From positions 4,402,001 through 4,466,000 of the forward strand of contig JAHREC010000013.1 of NCBI GenBank assembly GCA_020081605.1: 64,000 nucleotides of DNA. The letters run 5' to 3'. The notes beneath the pieces were generated by a model. The model was not told the DNA's origin and made no database searches. It saw nothing but the letters and a program-made list of their open reading frames with translations. Origin of the DNA: Albifimbria verrucaria (lineage: Eukaryota; Ascomycota; Sordariomycetes; Hypocreales; Stachybotryaceae). Shown piece by piece: positions 1-11,401 of the stretch. The position numbers and the translations under genes are program-made. Position 1 is the first letter of the stretch. Each line of letters begins with the position of its first letter.

Positions 1-579
1 GTATACAGTCACAACCTGCAAGGGTTCATAAAAGGAGCTATCTGGGAAAGCAAGCAGGCAGATAAGTTTGGATGGCCCCTATTCATTAATGAATATCCAA
101 GGATTAGAGAAGCAGAAGCAGGTAGTAGCCCAGTGACAATCGCCACCACTTGAGGCGATGTCAGGTAGATGCATTGTGATTGTGACGCATCTTAGAAAGC
201 AAGGGGACCAAAAACGAGGTCAAGGGTAGTATACCCCGCGAATATCAAAGTGGTGGGGGCATATGAGGATCGTGTAAAAATCTGGTGTTGTGGTGGTGGT
301 CTCGAGACGGTGAGGACTGATGGAGTGACAGCGGCAGAGGCAGGCAAGTCATCAACAGGACGTAGAAGAACCAACAGCAGCAGGTAGGAGCAGCACGTGT
401 GCAAGCAGTTGGAGGGTGGTAGAGACAAGCATTACTCACCGATTGGCGATATGTACTCGTAGTCGGAAGGAGAACTGTCAGGGGTCTGCACACTTGGTTC
501 CATCATGGGACCTAACGCCGTGCAGCCGCCGGCGAGCTAAGGTATGGAGAATCTTTTGCCTCACACAGCAGTCCTGGAA

Positions 580-614
580 GTAGGTAGGTAGGCAGGCAAG
601 CAGGTAGGTAGGTG
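580..614. repeat. (GTAG)n / GCAGGCAA low-complexity repeat
   Basis: A run of TAGG/CAGG units on the plus strand, the first of several TACCTACC-family arrays in the window. It is too short and irregular to be a minisatellite array with a fixed unit. Confidence 0.75.
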
Positions 615-1229
615 AATGGGGCCCGCAGGCTGGTAGGCCAAGCCAACGACTAGCCTCCCTGAACAGGCAAGCCGACGCGTGGAGCGAGAGACGGGGAGTA
701 GAGCAAACGGGGGTTGGCGGCTTAAGTCGTCGTGCTGATGAACAAGGTCGAGGGTCTGGATGGAAGCCAAGTGTGGCGCTGCATCAACAGAACAGGGACA
801 ACGGGCGGTGGCCGGCAAGGTGTTTTAGCATGGAGCTACCGCATATGATGCATACGATGCGGTCGACGATCCGTCAGGTTTCTAGTTGGGTTTGGCAGGC
901 GAATGCGGGCTTTGCAGGAAATGCAAAACGACGTGTTCCACTGGATGATGAAAGCGGGGTCAGGAGTGCTTCGAGCGCAGCCGAGAACGATGCTCTGCTC
1001 AAACGAGAGGTGGGAAGACGTTGCGGCAAGCAACCGTAGACTTCGGATCCGAGGCAAAGTCCCGCTGGTTTGTATGTGGATGGAAGCCGCCAATATCATG
1101 AGAAGATGTGAAGTCGAGGCCACAATTTCCCGAGCAGGCAACAGAAGCTTGGAGGATAAGTTGCAATGTACCGTACCAAGTAGGCAGGCTGCTAACGTGC
1201 TGTAGGTGGGACAAGGCACAGCAGGAACA

Positions 1230-1335
1230 AAGGTCGGTAAGGTAGCAGGTAAGGTAAGGCAAGGCAGGTAGGTACTAAGGTAGGTATATGCTGTACATGC
1301 TGTACCTACAGTCTAGTAGGTACTTACAGTACACA
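1230..1335. repeat. Degenerate AGGTA-rich repeat cluster
   Basis: About 100 bp of imperfect AGGTA, AAGGT and GTACCTAC units, including near-palindromic GTAC segments. It belongs to the same family as the tracts at 580, 6116, 30440, 38887, 44270 and 58204. All lie between genes. Confidence 0.65.
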
Positions 1336-4300
1336 CGCCTGCTGCCAGCCAAGGTACTGCTGACTTCCTAGCGTTGCGAGCAACGACAGAGGCACCACAC
1401 CATAGACAGGGTTGGATGTAACCCAAAAAAGCAAATACAGATCTGGAAAAACCCCACGTTGTCTTGCTTGCCCTGCTTTACTTAGCACACCTGCTGTAAG
1501 CTCCCTGTAGCTACCTTAGTAGATGCCTTGTCTTGTCTTATGTACCTGTTCGACTTCCATCATCCCACTCATGCCTCGAGTCTTCGTTCAACCACAGCTG
1601 GGGCCAATACCGACAAAGACTCAAACCACCCCGCAAACGCCCGAGCTGTCCCAGTGCATCATGGGTTACATTCTCGCGGATGGCACTCAGTGGCAAAGCC
1701 AGGCTCAACGCCAATGCTGGCTCCTGGCAACCCGACTGGCAGTCACATCGTGGCGGTTCCAGTCGCTGAGGTGGGATGCCTCGAAGTCGGCTTCAGCCAA
1801 TACGGTTATTCCCGTTTGCCTGCCTGGAGACCAAGCGGCATCTTGTTAATCGGTACTGGGATCCGTGCGGCTGGAACCCAGAGCTGCTCAACCAACGTCA
1901 AATGCCCAGTTGAGCCAAGTACATGGACAATTCCGAATGACAACTGCTCACGCCTCTGTAAAGCATTGGGCCCAATGCAAATCCCAGGTATCAAACGCGT
2001 GTTTCTTTATCATCTGCGGCGATCTGCAGTGATTTCGGCGCTGCGACCGTGACTGGCCCAGAGTCTGAAGTTGAACGTGCGTAATCCAGGACGGGTTCGT
2101 TGGGTGACATCAACCACTCAACATACCCTTGCCATGCGAGAGCAGTCGCAGGTCCGCCGGAGCTTCGACGAGCTTCGACATTGCCAAGTTGCCCAGGTAT
2201 TGCCGCCTTTGGAGCCGACTGTACTCGCTGCTCCGTTTTTTTCTGCAGACATGAAAATGGCGCTTCGCACAGTAATTCGTGGCTCAACCAGACACAGCTG
2301 GGCTCAAAACTTCATGGCCGTTGGTTTGAGGGACTTGCTAGCTTCGAAGAGCAGGTGCCCAAGGAACTAGCACGGTAAGGATTGCATGCATACCATCCCA
2401 ATTCCACTCTCCGGAGCATGGGTTTGCAGGCTCCAGAGTGACTGGCCTGGAGGTCCACTGACTTGCATCGAAGCTCGCCGGTTGCCCAAAGAGACCTGCA
2501 CATCCCACCTCTCTGCGTACCGGGTCCCATATGGATGGAGCTTGAAGCACGTCTGCATGCAGGGCCATGTCCGGTTTATGGAGCAGAGCAATCTAGATCA
2601 TGACGCGCTCTCCAGTGAGCGGCAGGAAGGATCCTCAACGGCGTCTGTCGTTGTCCAAAGAAAAATGCTCGTGTTTTGGTAATCCGAGCCGTTCTTGGCC
2701 GTTTCGACAACAAGAGATCCTCGGAAGTCTTCTCCCCTTGGCCCAGGATCGACATACCCTTACGGGCATGACGCCGTCCGTGTTGCGGGCCCTTGGAGAA
2801 GTGTCGTTGAACCGCCACGTCGATCTGCCCTTCTTACCTGGGCGTGTCGGTTTGTGAATCCCACGGAGCCTCGCGTGCATTGCTGTGCTGTGGCTTTCCT
2901 GCATTAGCCGAAAGAGCGAGCGTGGTCACGGTACTCTCTAGCTCTGCCGTCCTCCCACCCCATGCTTAGATGCTTAGCCTCAGAAATGTTCACAGACAGG
3001 CAAGGTACCTTGTGCAGGTGTTAGGTGTGTGGATGGGGATGTGCCTTGCCAGCGAGCCGTGAATACGCGGTCCCCGTGATCCTCCCCCCATGGGTCAGCA
3101 TCAGGCCAGTTTGAACGGATCCAAGCTTTCTGATCATGCCGCCATGAAACCGCCATAGAGGCAGAAGTAAGACTATAGACTCACGCCGTGGGACATTTCT
3201 CTTGTTGCCCCTTGAGCCACAAGGAGGTCCTAGAAGAAGGAAATGAGGCAGTGAGGTGTAGTGACACACTTACTTACATGCGATTGGTTGGTAAGGCAAG
3301 CTTAGTCTTGAATTCGCCTCTGATTACTGGATTTTGCTTTGGCCTCGAGTAGCTCACTTACATGCATCTGAGACTCCATTGTTTTTGTTCACCTGCCTAC
3401 AGTAGGCGCCTGTCATCTGTATGTTGTTCTCTGCCCCGGTCAGTCGGAAAGGGCCGTCACCCATCACCCATGCCTGCTTCCGACTCGAGTCAGGATGCCA
3501 AGCTCCCATGCCACTACGACGGATGTTTGTTAGCCTGGGTATAAAACCAGCGGGCTCCTTTCCGCTGGGCTTGGTGCCCCTCCCCTCCATCTGATACTAT
3601 GGCACGAGACATGCAACGACATTGTCGCCAGCAGAGCAGCCTGCCTCTGCTTCCCGGAGCTTGTTGTTATTTGCCCTACGAACCACCTCCCCACTGAGAC
3701 TTTTCTTTTGACCGCTCAAGCTCACGAGTGTCGTCGCCTACATAGCCTCAATCCTCTCCTAATCCTTCCCTCCACACGTCGTCATTGTCTTTGTCACAGT
3801 CAGCCTCGCCGCTGACACCGCCGGTATCGTGTCATAGCCAGCGTCCGTTATCCGTCAGAGGGTACTGGGATTCAGGCCTACCCTGCACTACTGAGCCAGG
3901 TCTTCTCGTGCACATACGTACCAAGCTTTTCCCAAGGGGAAAAAAAGGAGGTCAAGGTATGTCTAGGCTGCATTGTGGCCTCTGATCCACGAGAGAAGGG
4001 GTTGACAGCAGGAAGTAGCGAGTATCCACGAGGGCACCTTTGTCCGACGACGCTTCGTTCCGACAGTGTGGGCGCCTCAGAATTTTGCTCCGTTTTTCGC
4101 CAGCACCTACCAGCACCAGCACCAGCACCAACCCTTTCCCTTTCCCCTAGTTAGCACCTGTCTGGCCTGGGCTGCACGGTTCCACCCTTATTTTTCCTCG
4201 TCTCTACCAAGGTAGATTCAAATCGGGCCCTGGGGGACCGACAATTATTGCCCGCCGCCTCCCCAGTCTTAACAGCCGATCGACCTTAATTCTGTACCTG

Positions 4301-4636
4301 GTCCTTTCTTTTCCCCTTCCACTCCAACGACTCAGCACCACTCCCTCCCACCCCCGGCCTCCCGGGAACGCCTGGGCCCCCAGCAGCGACCACAACAATA
4401 TCAACCACAAAAACAGCCTACCTTTTTCGTGGACGATGATGAATTGCGGGCGTCTTTGATCCAGTCCCGTCTGCCCGTCGCAGCCCCTCGACTCTGGGCA
4501 TACCTTTCGTTACATTCTGGGTTCCTGGAAGCAAGCCGTGCAGGTCCGAATTTTTTTTCTGTGACCGACTCTAAACGCTGCCTGCCCGTCGCCGCCAAGC
4601 ACCGAGCCCTTTGCTGGCCAACAACAAACCACTAAC

Positions 4637-5378
4637 ATGTCGGGGTCCGGAAACGGCGGTTCAAGCAGTCGCTCGATGCAGTCCCGAACTGGCAGAAGTA
4701 AACAACGTACGTCAACTCAGTCTTCGCAAATGCTACAGAGTTCTTTTATTGTGTTGCGCCTGTGGCTTTTGGCCTGTACCTCTGGGCGGCCCTGTCAAGA
4801 ATCCATGAATTTGTGTTGAAGAGCTTGGATACGCTTGCCACCCCTTGATTATTTCTCTCCTGCTTTCCTCCCTCTTTCTATGCGCCCTTCATTTTGCGAG
4901 CGAGCATCTTACTACACCGAAGCTGGGGGCCAGCACTAACCTGCCTTTTTCTTGTGTAACAGGGTACAACTCCAAAGGAGAGCGGCTCGTCGCTGGCGTC
5001 GTCCCCCTCACTCCCGATGCGAACTATGTCCTCCTCATACAATCAACACGGAGGAAAGGCTGGGTTTTGCCCAAGGGAGGATGGGAGTCAGATGAGACGT
5101 GTCAGGATGCCGCGGCTCGCGAAGCTTGGGAGGAGGCAGGCATTAGCATTCAGATCGACTACGATCTGGGCAACTTCGACGAGAAGCGCCCCCAAGACGT
5201 CCAAGGAGCGATCTCGATACTACTTTTCCAGGCAACCGTCTTGAGCGAGCTGGACGACTGGCCAGAGAGGCACAAGCGCGAGCGGCAGTGGTTCACCTAC
5301 TCCCAGGCTGTTGAGGCACTGGCCACCCGCCCGGAGCTCCAGGAAGCACTGGAGCGATCGACCATGAACCGGACATGA
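4637..5378 (+). CDS. APS1: Diphosphoinositol polyphosphate phosphohydrolase (Nudix)
   Basis: A Nudix hydrolase of the DIPP/Aps1/Ddp1 type. The family cleaves the diphosphate of inositol pyrophosphates and diadenosine polyphosphates, probably in the cytosol or nucleus. Exon 1 is 4637-4706 and encodes a Ser/Gly-rich start ending RTGRSKQ. The intron is 4707-4962, with donor GTACGT and a CACTAAC branch site. Exon 2 is 4963-5378. The splice forms an Arg codon and gives RYNSKGERLVAGVVPL, the usual family start. The complete Nudix box (GX5EX7REUXEEXGU) is present as GGWESDE, seven residues, then REAWEEAGI. The protein is about 162 aa with a short C-terminal tail after the fold. This is one of the few genes here with an unbroken frame. 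Its 3' neighbour is LSM1 on the same strand. Confidence 0.93.
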
Positions 5379-6115
5379 CGCTCTTACCGCTGCGAACCCG
5401 GAATCACCTATCAAGGGTCTTGTTCCCACACTTTCACTAGGCATTTCCCACATCGATGCTTCGTGTCCTTTTTAGGGAGGAAACATGCGAATTCGGCCGT
5501 GGCCTCGAGATCTCCATTACTTGTTCTGCTATTCACCACTCCAAGCATTTCCCGAGGCAGTGGGATTTACATCTGCATTCAAATGAAGGCGTTGTCGGTT
5601 GAAAACACACGATAGAGCTCTCCAAGATTTTTCTCCAAACGTTATAAAGAAAACGATAGGGAGTGGGGTCCACCAAAAGGGGATGTGGTGAGGTGCATAT
5701 TTTTCCCGGGACTCAGAAGCCCCGGGGTTTCACTGGCCTGTCTTGCATACGAAAATGATGATTGCCATACTTGAATTCTTTGAGAACAGGGGAAAGAGAG
5801 AAGAGGCATGCGAAAACGAGATGACGAACAGTGGTCGAAGGCCTTCACCACTCGTCTCTCAACAAAAGCGTTTGATAGACATGGGTTAGCCGCCAAGCTC
5901 AGCGCGCATAACCGAGAGTTCGCTAGATGAATTTTGTCTTCATGACAAGACCAACGAGGGCTTGAACGTATAAGCACTACTTGATGCCCATTTGACGTAG
6001 GCAAAGGCCAAGTTGGCCCTTGCCGGTGAGGCTCGGTGCGATCTCGTAGATGGCCGGACTTAGACCTAGGCGTGTGGCGTTGGTGGAAGGCTGTAGATAT
6101 TCATCACTGCCACAT

Positions 6116-6196
6116 ATCTACCTACCTACCTACCTACCTTATGTAGCACAACGACGTAGACATCACTGCTCCAACCGTAACTACCTACCTACCTAC
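6116..6196. repeat. Two (TACC)n arrays
   Basis: Perfect TACC tetranucleotide runs at about 6116-6139 and 6181-6196, separated by about 40 bp of unique sequence. They are the cleanest example of the dispersed TACC family in this window. Confidence 0.85.
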
Positions 6197-6572
6197 GCAG
6201 ACTGTTGCATTGCAAATCGCGTTTTCCTTGGACGAACGCTTGTCATATGGGGCAGTTGTTAACGCGGAATTACATAAAGACTTAAAGGAACTCAGAGACA
6301 CCGAGTCTTCATCTCTTTGCAATAAAGTTCTTCGTTTACTTTGCAAAATTTTCTCCTCAGGTGCTGCTCTGCGTTTCTTGGAAGCATGTAAGTATCTAGG
6401 ATAAACAACCCCGCCACGACATGTGCCCTCATTGACCTGCCCCTCGATTGAATCGAATCTAGCTCAATAAAGTCCCCACCGCCTCCAACTACGACCATAC
6501 CTGTACTGAGGCAAGTACTTTAGTACCTCCCAGCTGTGGCCGTGACGTCTCCCCAAAGTACCTGGGACTAGA

Positions 6573-6580
6573 TCACGTGA
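6573..6580. promoter_or_regulatory. CACGTG (E-box-like) palindrome upstream of LSM1
   Basis: The 8-bp palindrome TCACGTGA is a canonical core for bHLH regulators such as Cbf1-type factors. It lies about 150 bp before the LSM1 start. Function is inferred from the motif and position only. Confidence 0.3.
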
Positions 6581-6731
6581 AACTGCTTATCGATAGCCCA
6601 ACCACAGCTCTGCCGCTCAGTCGTGCTTCCGTGACGGGTAGACCCTGCGACACGAGATACTCCGGATTTCATGGACGCTGCCCGGAACCAATGAGACTCG
6701 CTATTCTTCTTCAATAACCGACGCCCATGGT

Positions 6732-7456
6732 ATGATGGAGAACCTCTCCATTTCCGATGCCCCTCCGCCAGGCGGACCGCAGGCCCGCGACGGCCCGCCG
6801 CAACCTCAGGCACCTCCCCAGCTGCCGCCGCAGATGTTCACAACGGCCGCCCAGCTGTTGGATCTCACAGATAGTACGGGAACCTTCCTTTCTAATCCAA
6901 GTCCTGGAATAGCCGCCCAGCTCGCAAGATGGGCCTACTCAGAAAGGATTGAGGCTGACCTACTACGTGCTCAGAGAAACTCATGGTTGCACTGCGCGAC
7001 GGCAGAAAGTTGATTGGTGTGCTAAGGAGTTGGGACCAGTTTGGTATGTCAACGACGAGGAAAGCCGGTTGAAATTACGTGCTGGGGTGTTCTGGTTTGG
7101 CGAGATGTGTTATTCTAACAGGAGGTACATGTAGCTAACCTGGTCCTGCAATCCACCACGGAACGAATATTCGCACAAAGCCCAGACAGCGCAGGCTCCG
7201 ATGCCCCGCAGGGCTCTATGCCGATGTGTCGCATGGAATCTTCCTGGTTCGAGGCGAGAACGTCTTGTTGCTGGGAGAGATTGACCTGGACAAGGACGAC
7301 GAGGCCCCGCCGGGTTACCAGCTGGCCGAGCTGGAGGTCGTCAAGAAGCTTGCCGCAGAGAGAAAGGCAGTTGAGAAGGCAAAGGAGAAGTCGCGCGTGA
7401 AGAAACTCTCGGCTCTTGGCTTCGAAGGAGAGAACCTCGGAGAGGTTGTCATTTGA
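6732..7456 (+). CDS. LSM1: U6 snRNA-associated Sm-like protein LSm1
   Basis: Subunit of the cytoplasmic LSm1-7 ring, which binds oligoadenylated mRNA 3' ends and promotes decapping with Pat1. Exon 1 is 6732-6873 (a second ATG follows at 6735) and encodes a Pro/Gln-rich head and FTTAAQLLDLTD. Intron 1 is 6874-6974. Exon 2 is 6975-7043 and encodes KLMVALRDGRKLIGVLRSWDQF, the Sm1 motif. Intron 2 is 7044-7134. Exon 3 starts at 7135 with ANLVLQSTTERIF and ends with the Sm2 part GIFLVRGENVLLLGEIDL and a charged C-terminal helix. The frame breaks near 7210-7213: the region before GLYADVSHG is one base short at a GGG run, so the genomic frame as written would miss the Sm2 half. Adding one G gives the expected protein of about 140 aa. 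I read this as a sequencing deletion, not a pseudogene. Confidence 0.9.
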
Positions 7457-8310
7457 GCAACGCGGGCCGCGAGGAAACTATCAAGAGGCACGCCCGGCCG
7501 GCACACATGGCCGGTTCATGCCCGGAGCATCGCTATTCGTATCGATGCTTGCGGCTATGGTGGTCCAGAGGCAGAATATTGTGAAATGCCTCTTGGTCCA
7601 GACGTTGGATTGCTCACCCGGAGGGCGTGCCTGTCTTTTGGGAGCCTTCCGACCGAAGCTAGTTAGTCAGTACTATGAATGATTCAGAACGTCCAGAGCC
7701 ACTTCTCGGTTTCAAGTGGTGCGTCAAATACGTCAGGTTGATTTGTGAGTGGCGTAGGAACATGAAAAGCAGTGGTAGTTTCACTCAACGTGTGTCGCCT
7801 CCCCATTTGACTTATTTCTGACCACTCGCCAGTACGGCTGCAATCACTGAAAGCGACAATATATCTTGTGTACACCCATGGATGTGCAGTCGGTAGTTTA
7901 TCCCTAATCCTGCTTCGCCTATGCTTTCGCCTCGCCGTGAACAGCACACTGTGATAACGCTAGACTCGATGTATAGAACGACAAATGTGGATGCACCCAA
8001 CTTTGTCACTCAAAACTGCGCGTTGATATACATGGTTGAATAGTTGAGTTTGTGCCTCAATTGTGCGATGCTTCTAGTTCTCATGATAATAAATACATAT
8101 ATGCTGATACTTCTTCTGCCATGTCCATTATGTGCATATCCAGCCCAAATGTTAGATGTGGGGAGTTTCGTATATCTTGTTGTACATACTCCAGATTTTC
8201 TCTGGGAAATCCTACACTGATGTTACAACCCAGTATGCCCGATTGGGAACGGACAGTGAGTGAGGTAGTGCTGTGGAGCTTTGTTGTCCGCAGTTTCACC
8301 CGTTTAATTC
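7457..8310. other. Convergent 3' region between LSM1 and the next gene
   Basis: About 850 bp between two convergent genes. It is A/T-richer than the coding flanks and shows no coherent frame. It probably holds the two 3' UTRs. Confidence 0.55.
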
Positions 8311-9114
8311 CTACTCGTAACGTCGCCTCTTGACCTTTTCAAACATCGGTATCGGGGTATCATTATGGCCTCTCATGCCTCCGAGGAGCCAATCCGTTAG
8401 GCCAACGAACTTGGCGCCCATGCCCTGCTCCCAATTGCCGCCTTCTTGTGCTTGCTCGATTGTGTGCGATAGGATCTTGCCTTCCTGGTCGAAGTCGAAT
8501 ATGAATAGACCAGTAAAGGCTTTGTTGGGATCCACTCCTCGGTTCAATCGCAGGGCCTTTGCGATACTACCGAGCTTGTCTTTCTCGTCAGGAGATTTGC
8601 ACTTCTCGGTCCAGCGGACAACAAGCTGCTCAGGCATTGCACCGGGCCGTCGCGGCAGGAATGTCAGAGGCTCTGAGGTCATGCGCTCTGCGAGAATCTC
8701 GAGCTTCACATTGCCAATAATGGGGACCCTGTTCCAGGCGATAGGAGAGGTCCATAAAGCGGCACTATATGCCACCCTGCCGGAAACGGTCGGTAGGTGA
8801 GGGTGTGTCGTCGGAAAGAGATGGAGGGAAATGTTATGCGCTAGGATATCTTGAGGCAGAGGATATTGTAACAATGTTGGCAAACGTTCCTGCAAGACTC
8901 TTAGAGCTGCTCAAGGTGTCAGCTTCGAGACAATCCTGAATGCAGAGAGCACCGCCGTGAACCGCTTACTCTTGCCCAGCTTCGCTTTGTTGGGATCTGG
9001 TGGTTGTTTATCGCCCATGCCCGTCCGAAGAGTTCCCGTTGCCTCAAAATATGTAGGGAGAGCCCTCCTGGCTACTCGCGCGATGCTGCAAACGCAAGTC
9101 CGATGGCGGGACAT
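8311..9114 (-). CDS. Conserved fungal protein, NTF2-like-looking, probably mitochondrial
   Basis: Two exons are supported: 8970-9114 and 8311-8906, with a 63-bp intron (donor GTAAGC at 8969, acceptor ending at 8907). The junction gives KLGKTLRVLQERLPTLLQ. The body has alternating short helices and strands (ILAHNISLHLFP, GRVAYSAALWTSP, GLFIFDFDQEGKI) that look like an NTF2-like alpha+beta cone fold. The fold is my inference; I do not recognise a named family with confidence, although a fungal mitochondrial protein of Mco32 type is possible. The start is uncertain. ATG 9114 keeps the frame, but an upstream ATG at 9244 opens a Ser/Arg/Ala-rich mitochondrial presequence-like segment in another frame. 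That frame would need an extra splice or an indel near 9065-9090 to join. The upstream neighbour on the same strand is ferroportin. Confidence 0.65.
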
Positions 9115-9244
9115 GGTGTGCTGCAGGATTGGCCACAGGCTGAACTTGCGCCTTGGCCGGGCTGAAGATGGTCAAGGTACGAGGAGACGGGGAAGAGGAG
9201 CAGCGCCGGGACGCCCTGAGGGCGGTGCGCATCGGCGCGGTCAT

Positions 9245-9707
9245 CGATGGTCGAAGTTTCTGATCAATGGAGGCATAGGCCGAGGTGCTGTAGGTTGCTG
9301 CAAAGTCTATGGCGGGGCCTGACCTTCATAACTGGAAAACATTTGCGTGGCAGTCGTTGGATGAGGCTGTATGTTGAAGAGTTGCCATTGTCGTCTTAAG
9401 AAAGCCGAGAAAATGATGGTACCCACGTCACCAGCCTGGTGGGGCCTGATCCGCTATAATGGGTCCTGGAATGGCAAGCACCTTGCAGCGTTTCACTGAA
9501 GAACGGATGGGACGGCTTACCTAATGTAATTGTACCTGGAGTGGAATTCTACCAGGTACAGTAGGTAGGCAGGTATCTACTTTACTTTCCTATCACCTCG
9601 ATCCACCATGTAAACATGCTGGGTTCCTTTTGACTAACAGTTTCATCTGAACTCAACCATATCAATGCCAAGGAGCCCTTTTTGAGAAACAGCCATCAGC
9701 TCTCGTG
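9245..9707. other. Intergenic region with a short AGGTA repeat
   Basis: About 460 bp between two minus-strand genes. It contains a small AGGTA/TACCTG cluster near 9532-9580 and no supportable frame. Confidence 0.5.
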
Positions 9708-11401
9708 CTACAGATTACGACCTGACGTGATCCGGTCGATGGCCTGTTCTATCTGTCTCTGACCACTCCTGCTAGCACCCAAGCAGCCAGTCAGCTTGTC
9801 AAGGTGCAGCAAGTGTCCCCTACGGAGGTAGACGAAGGTGGCATACGCCCCATTCGCTGAAGCGACTGCAGCAACTGATATTAACGACGGCCATTTGAAT
9901 TGTTCTGGTCTGAAAAACACAATGGTGGAAACATAGGAGAGAAGCTCGAATGCGTTCTGCCAAGCTGCTTCGACTGAAGAGAACACCCCGGTTTTGGGGC
10001 TCGACTTCCTGGACAAGCGTATTAGTTCCATCGAGGTTGAGAAAACGTGGGTGTGTACTTACCTCTTGGACGATAAGTTGGGCAGAAAGATCAAAGCCCC
10101 AGAGTCCCACACGACTGAGTATCGTTCCGCCCATAAGGCCACCTGCCGCGACGAGGGAGTTGTCTGCAAAGCCCCAGAATACCGTGGCCCCTGCTGCTAG
10201 CATTCCAAACTGCCAAGTGCTTGACCAGAGACCTGCCCTTACTGGTCCGATCCTTCCTACCAGCCATGGTGTGATCCACGTTGCCAGCACTTCAAAGAAC
10301 ACGCTCAGCGTCCTTGCAATACCAACCTGGGTGGGCGTGTAACCAGCCGAAAGCAAGTAGGTAACCATCTGACCCCAAAGGAGAGCACTGTCAGGTTGAG
10401 CATGGCACAGGCTATGGATGGTAGGAACGCTCGGTGGTGAAAGTAGAGATCAAAAGTCCATAGTGTTTTTGTCACCAAGGTTCGAATTTGAGCTGCAACA
10501 CGTGTGAAGTGACTGTCGGGGGTTGTGATATCTCGGAGTAATTTGACTCTGCCCGCTGGCTCTGCTTGGCCTGCTGAAGTCCAGGGACATCATAATAGAC
10601 CCGAGCTATAGCAAAGTACTCCACGCCAACTGACATGATGTTGATGGCGAAGTTAACTATTATGGCTGCTCGTGTCGAGTATGCATCAAGCAAGGCAATC
10701 GAGAAGGGTCCTAAGAGCTTGCATACCAAGTCAATACGTCGCATTTGCGCATTCATCATCCTTAGGGCCACCGAGTCATCTCCTGCTACCACTACTACCT
10801 ATCGACTTGTAAGTTCATAGCCGCATGTAAAACGCAATTCTGACGTACCCAGTCTTTCTCGACAGAGACCAAGTTCATGATAGAGCATAGTTTCTCAACA
10901 CAACCTAAGAATGAAAGGAGGATAAGCATGCCCATTTGACCACCGCGGCCAAGTGGTAACTCAATGGCGAGGAGGTAGAATATGATACAGGAAATGGCCA
11001 CGACCAGGCGTTGAAAAACTGGGAAGATCAACAAGCATTCGTCGCAAGTAAATGTGCGATTTACCTATAGATGTCCGAACGACTTGAAGTCGGTTACCAA
11101 CATCAATGTAATGCCCCACAGCCGAAGCCAAGGCAATGGCAGCAAAGCTGCGCGTCAGCGCATACACTGACAGCGGTAGCAAAGTTCCGGGGAAGACTGT
11201 CGCCAAGTACAGCACGGCGCCGAACTCGAAAAGGCGGGAGTTCCATGTCGACAGGAAATGTGATACATATAGCCGGCGAGCGATCTGAGCGCTAACGAGA
11301 GGTTGTTCAGTGCCGAAACCATTTGTATGATTTTCGTGACCAAGGAGAGCTTGACGCTCATTACGAGGGTGGTCCTCATCAGTTAAACGATTAGACGACA
11401 T
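9708..11401 (-). CDS. Ferroportin-family (SLC40A1-like) membrane transporter
   Basis: Exons are 11065-11401, 10849-11018, 10063-10798 and 9708-10008, with introns of 46, 50 and 54 bp. Family landmarks in order: RRLYVSHFLSTWNSRLFEFG near the start, an aspartate-bearing loop YIDVGNRLQVVRT, VSVEKDW spliced to VVVVAGDD, then MNAQMRRIDLVCKLLGP, all typical of ferroportin (PF06963). Later helices include MVTYLLSAGYTPTQVGIART and the VGRIGPVRAGLW loop. The family exports divalent iron in animals and plants; the role in fungi is inferred. The product is predicted to be about 500 aa with about ten or more membrane segments. The frame breaks at a G5 run on the plus strand (10518-10522), at a C4 run (10373-10376), and once near 9975-9985, where the net shift is of the other sign. 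The first two are single missing bases. Confidence 0.85.

Larger units (their letters stand above)
1..4636. other. Gene-poor 5' block upstream of APS1
   Basis: No supportable gene is seen in this 4.6 kb. Open frames exist on both strands (for example 1528-2052 plus and 836-1219 minus), but none shows a family motif, a start with plausible introns, or continuity into a neighbouring frame. The first 1.4 kb carries AGGTAGG-type low-complexity repeats. From about 3.6 kb the plus strand becomes pyrimidine-rich, with CAGCACC repeats near 4105-4130, as expected for the promoter and leader of the Nudix gene at 4637. A frame-broken small gene could be hidden here. Confidence 0.5.
5379..6731. other. 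Intergenic region APS1-LSM1
   Basis: About 1.35 kb without a supportable gene. The minus-strand frame at 5642-6004 has no recognisable content and lies in the likely 3' region of APS1. The block contains two TACCTACC arrays (6116-6139 and 6181-6196) and a TCACGTGA palindrome at 6573-6580, 152 bp before the LSM1 start. Confidence 0.6.

Noticed and set aside
5642..6004. 120-codon minus-strand frame downstream of APS1
   Set aside because: It lies in the 3' region of APS1, has no motif and no splice context.
7135..7456. LSM1 as a pseudogene
   Set aside because: The only lesion is one base at a GGG run, identical in kind to lesions in essential genes across the window, so a sequence error is far more likely.
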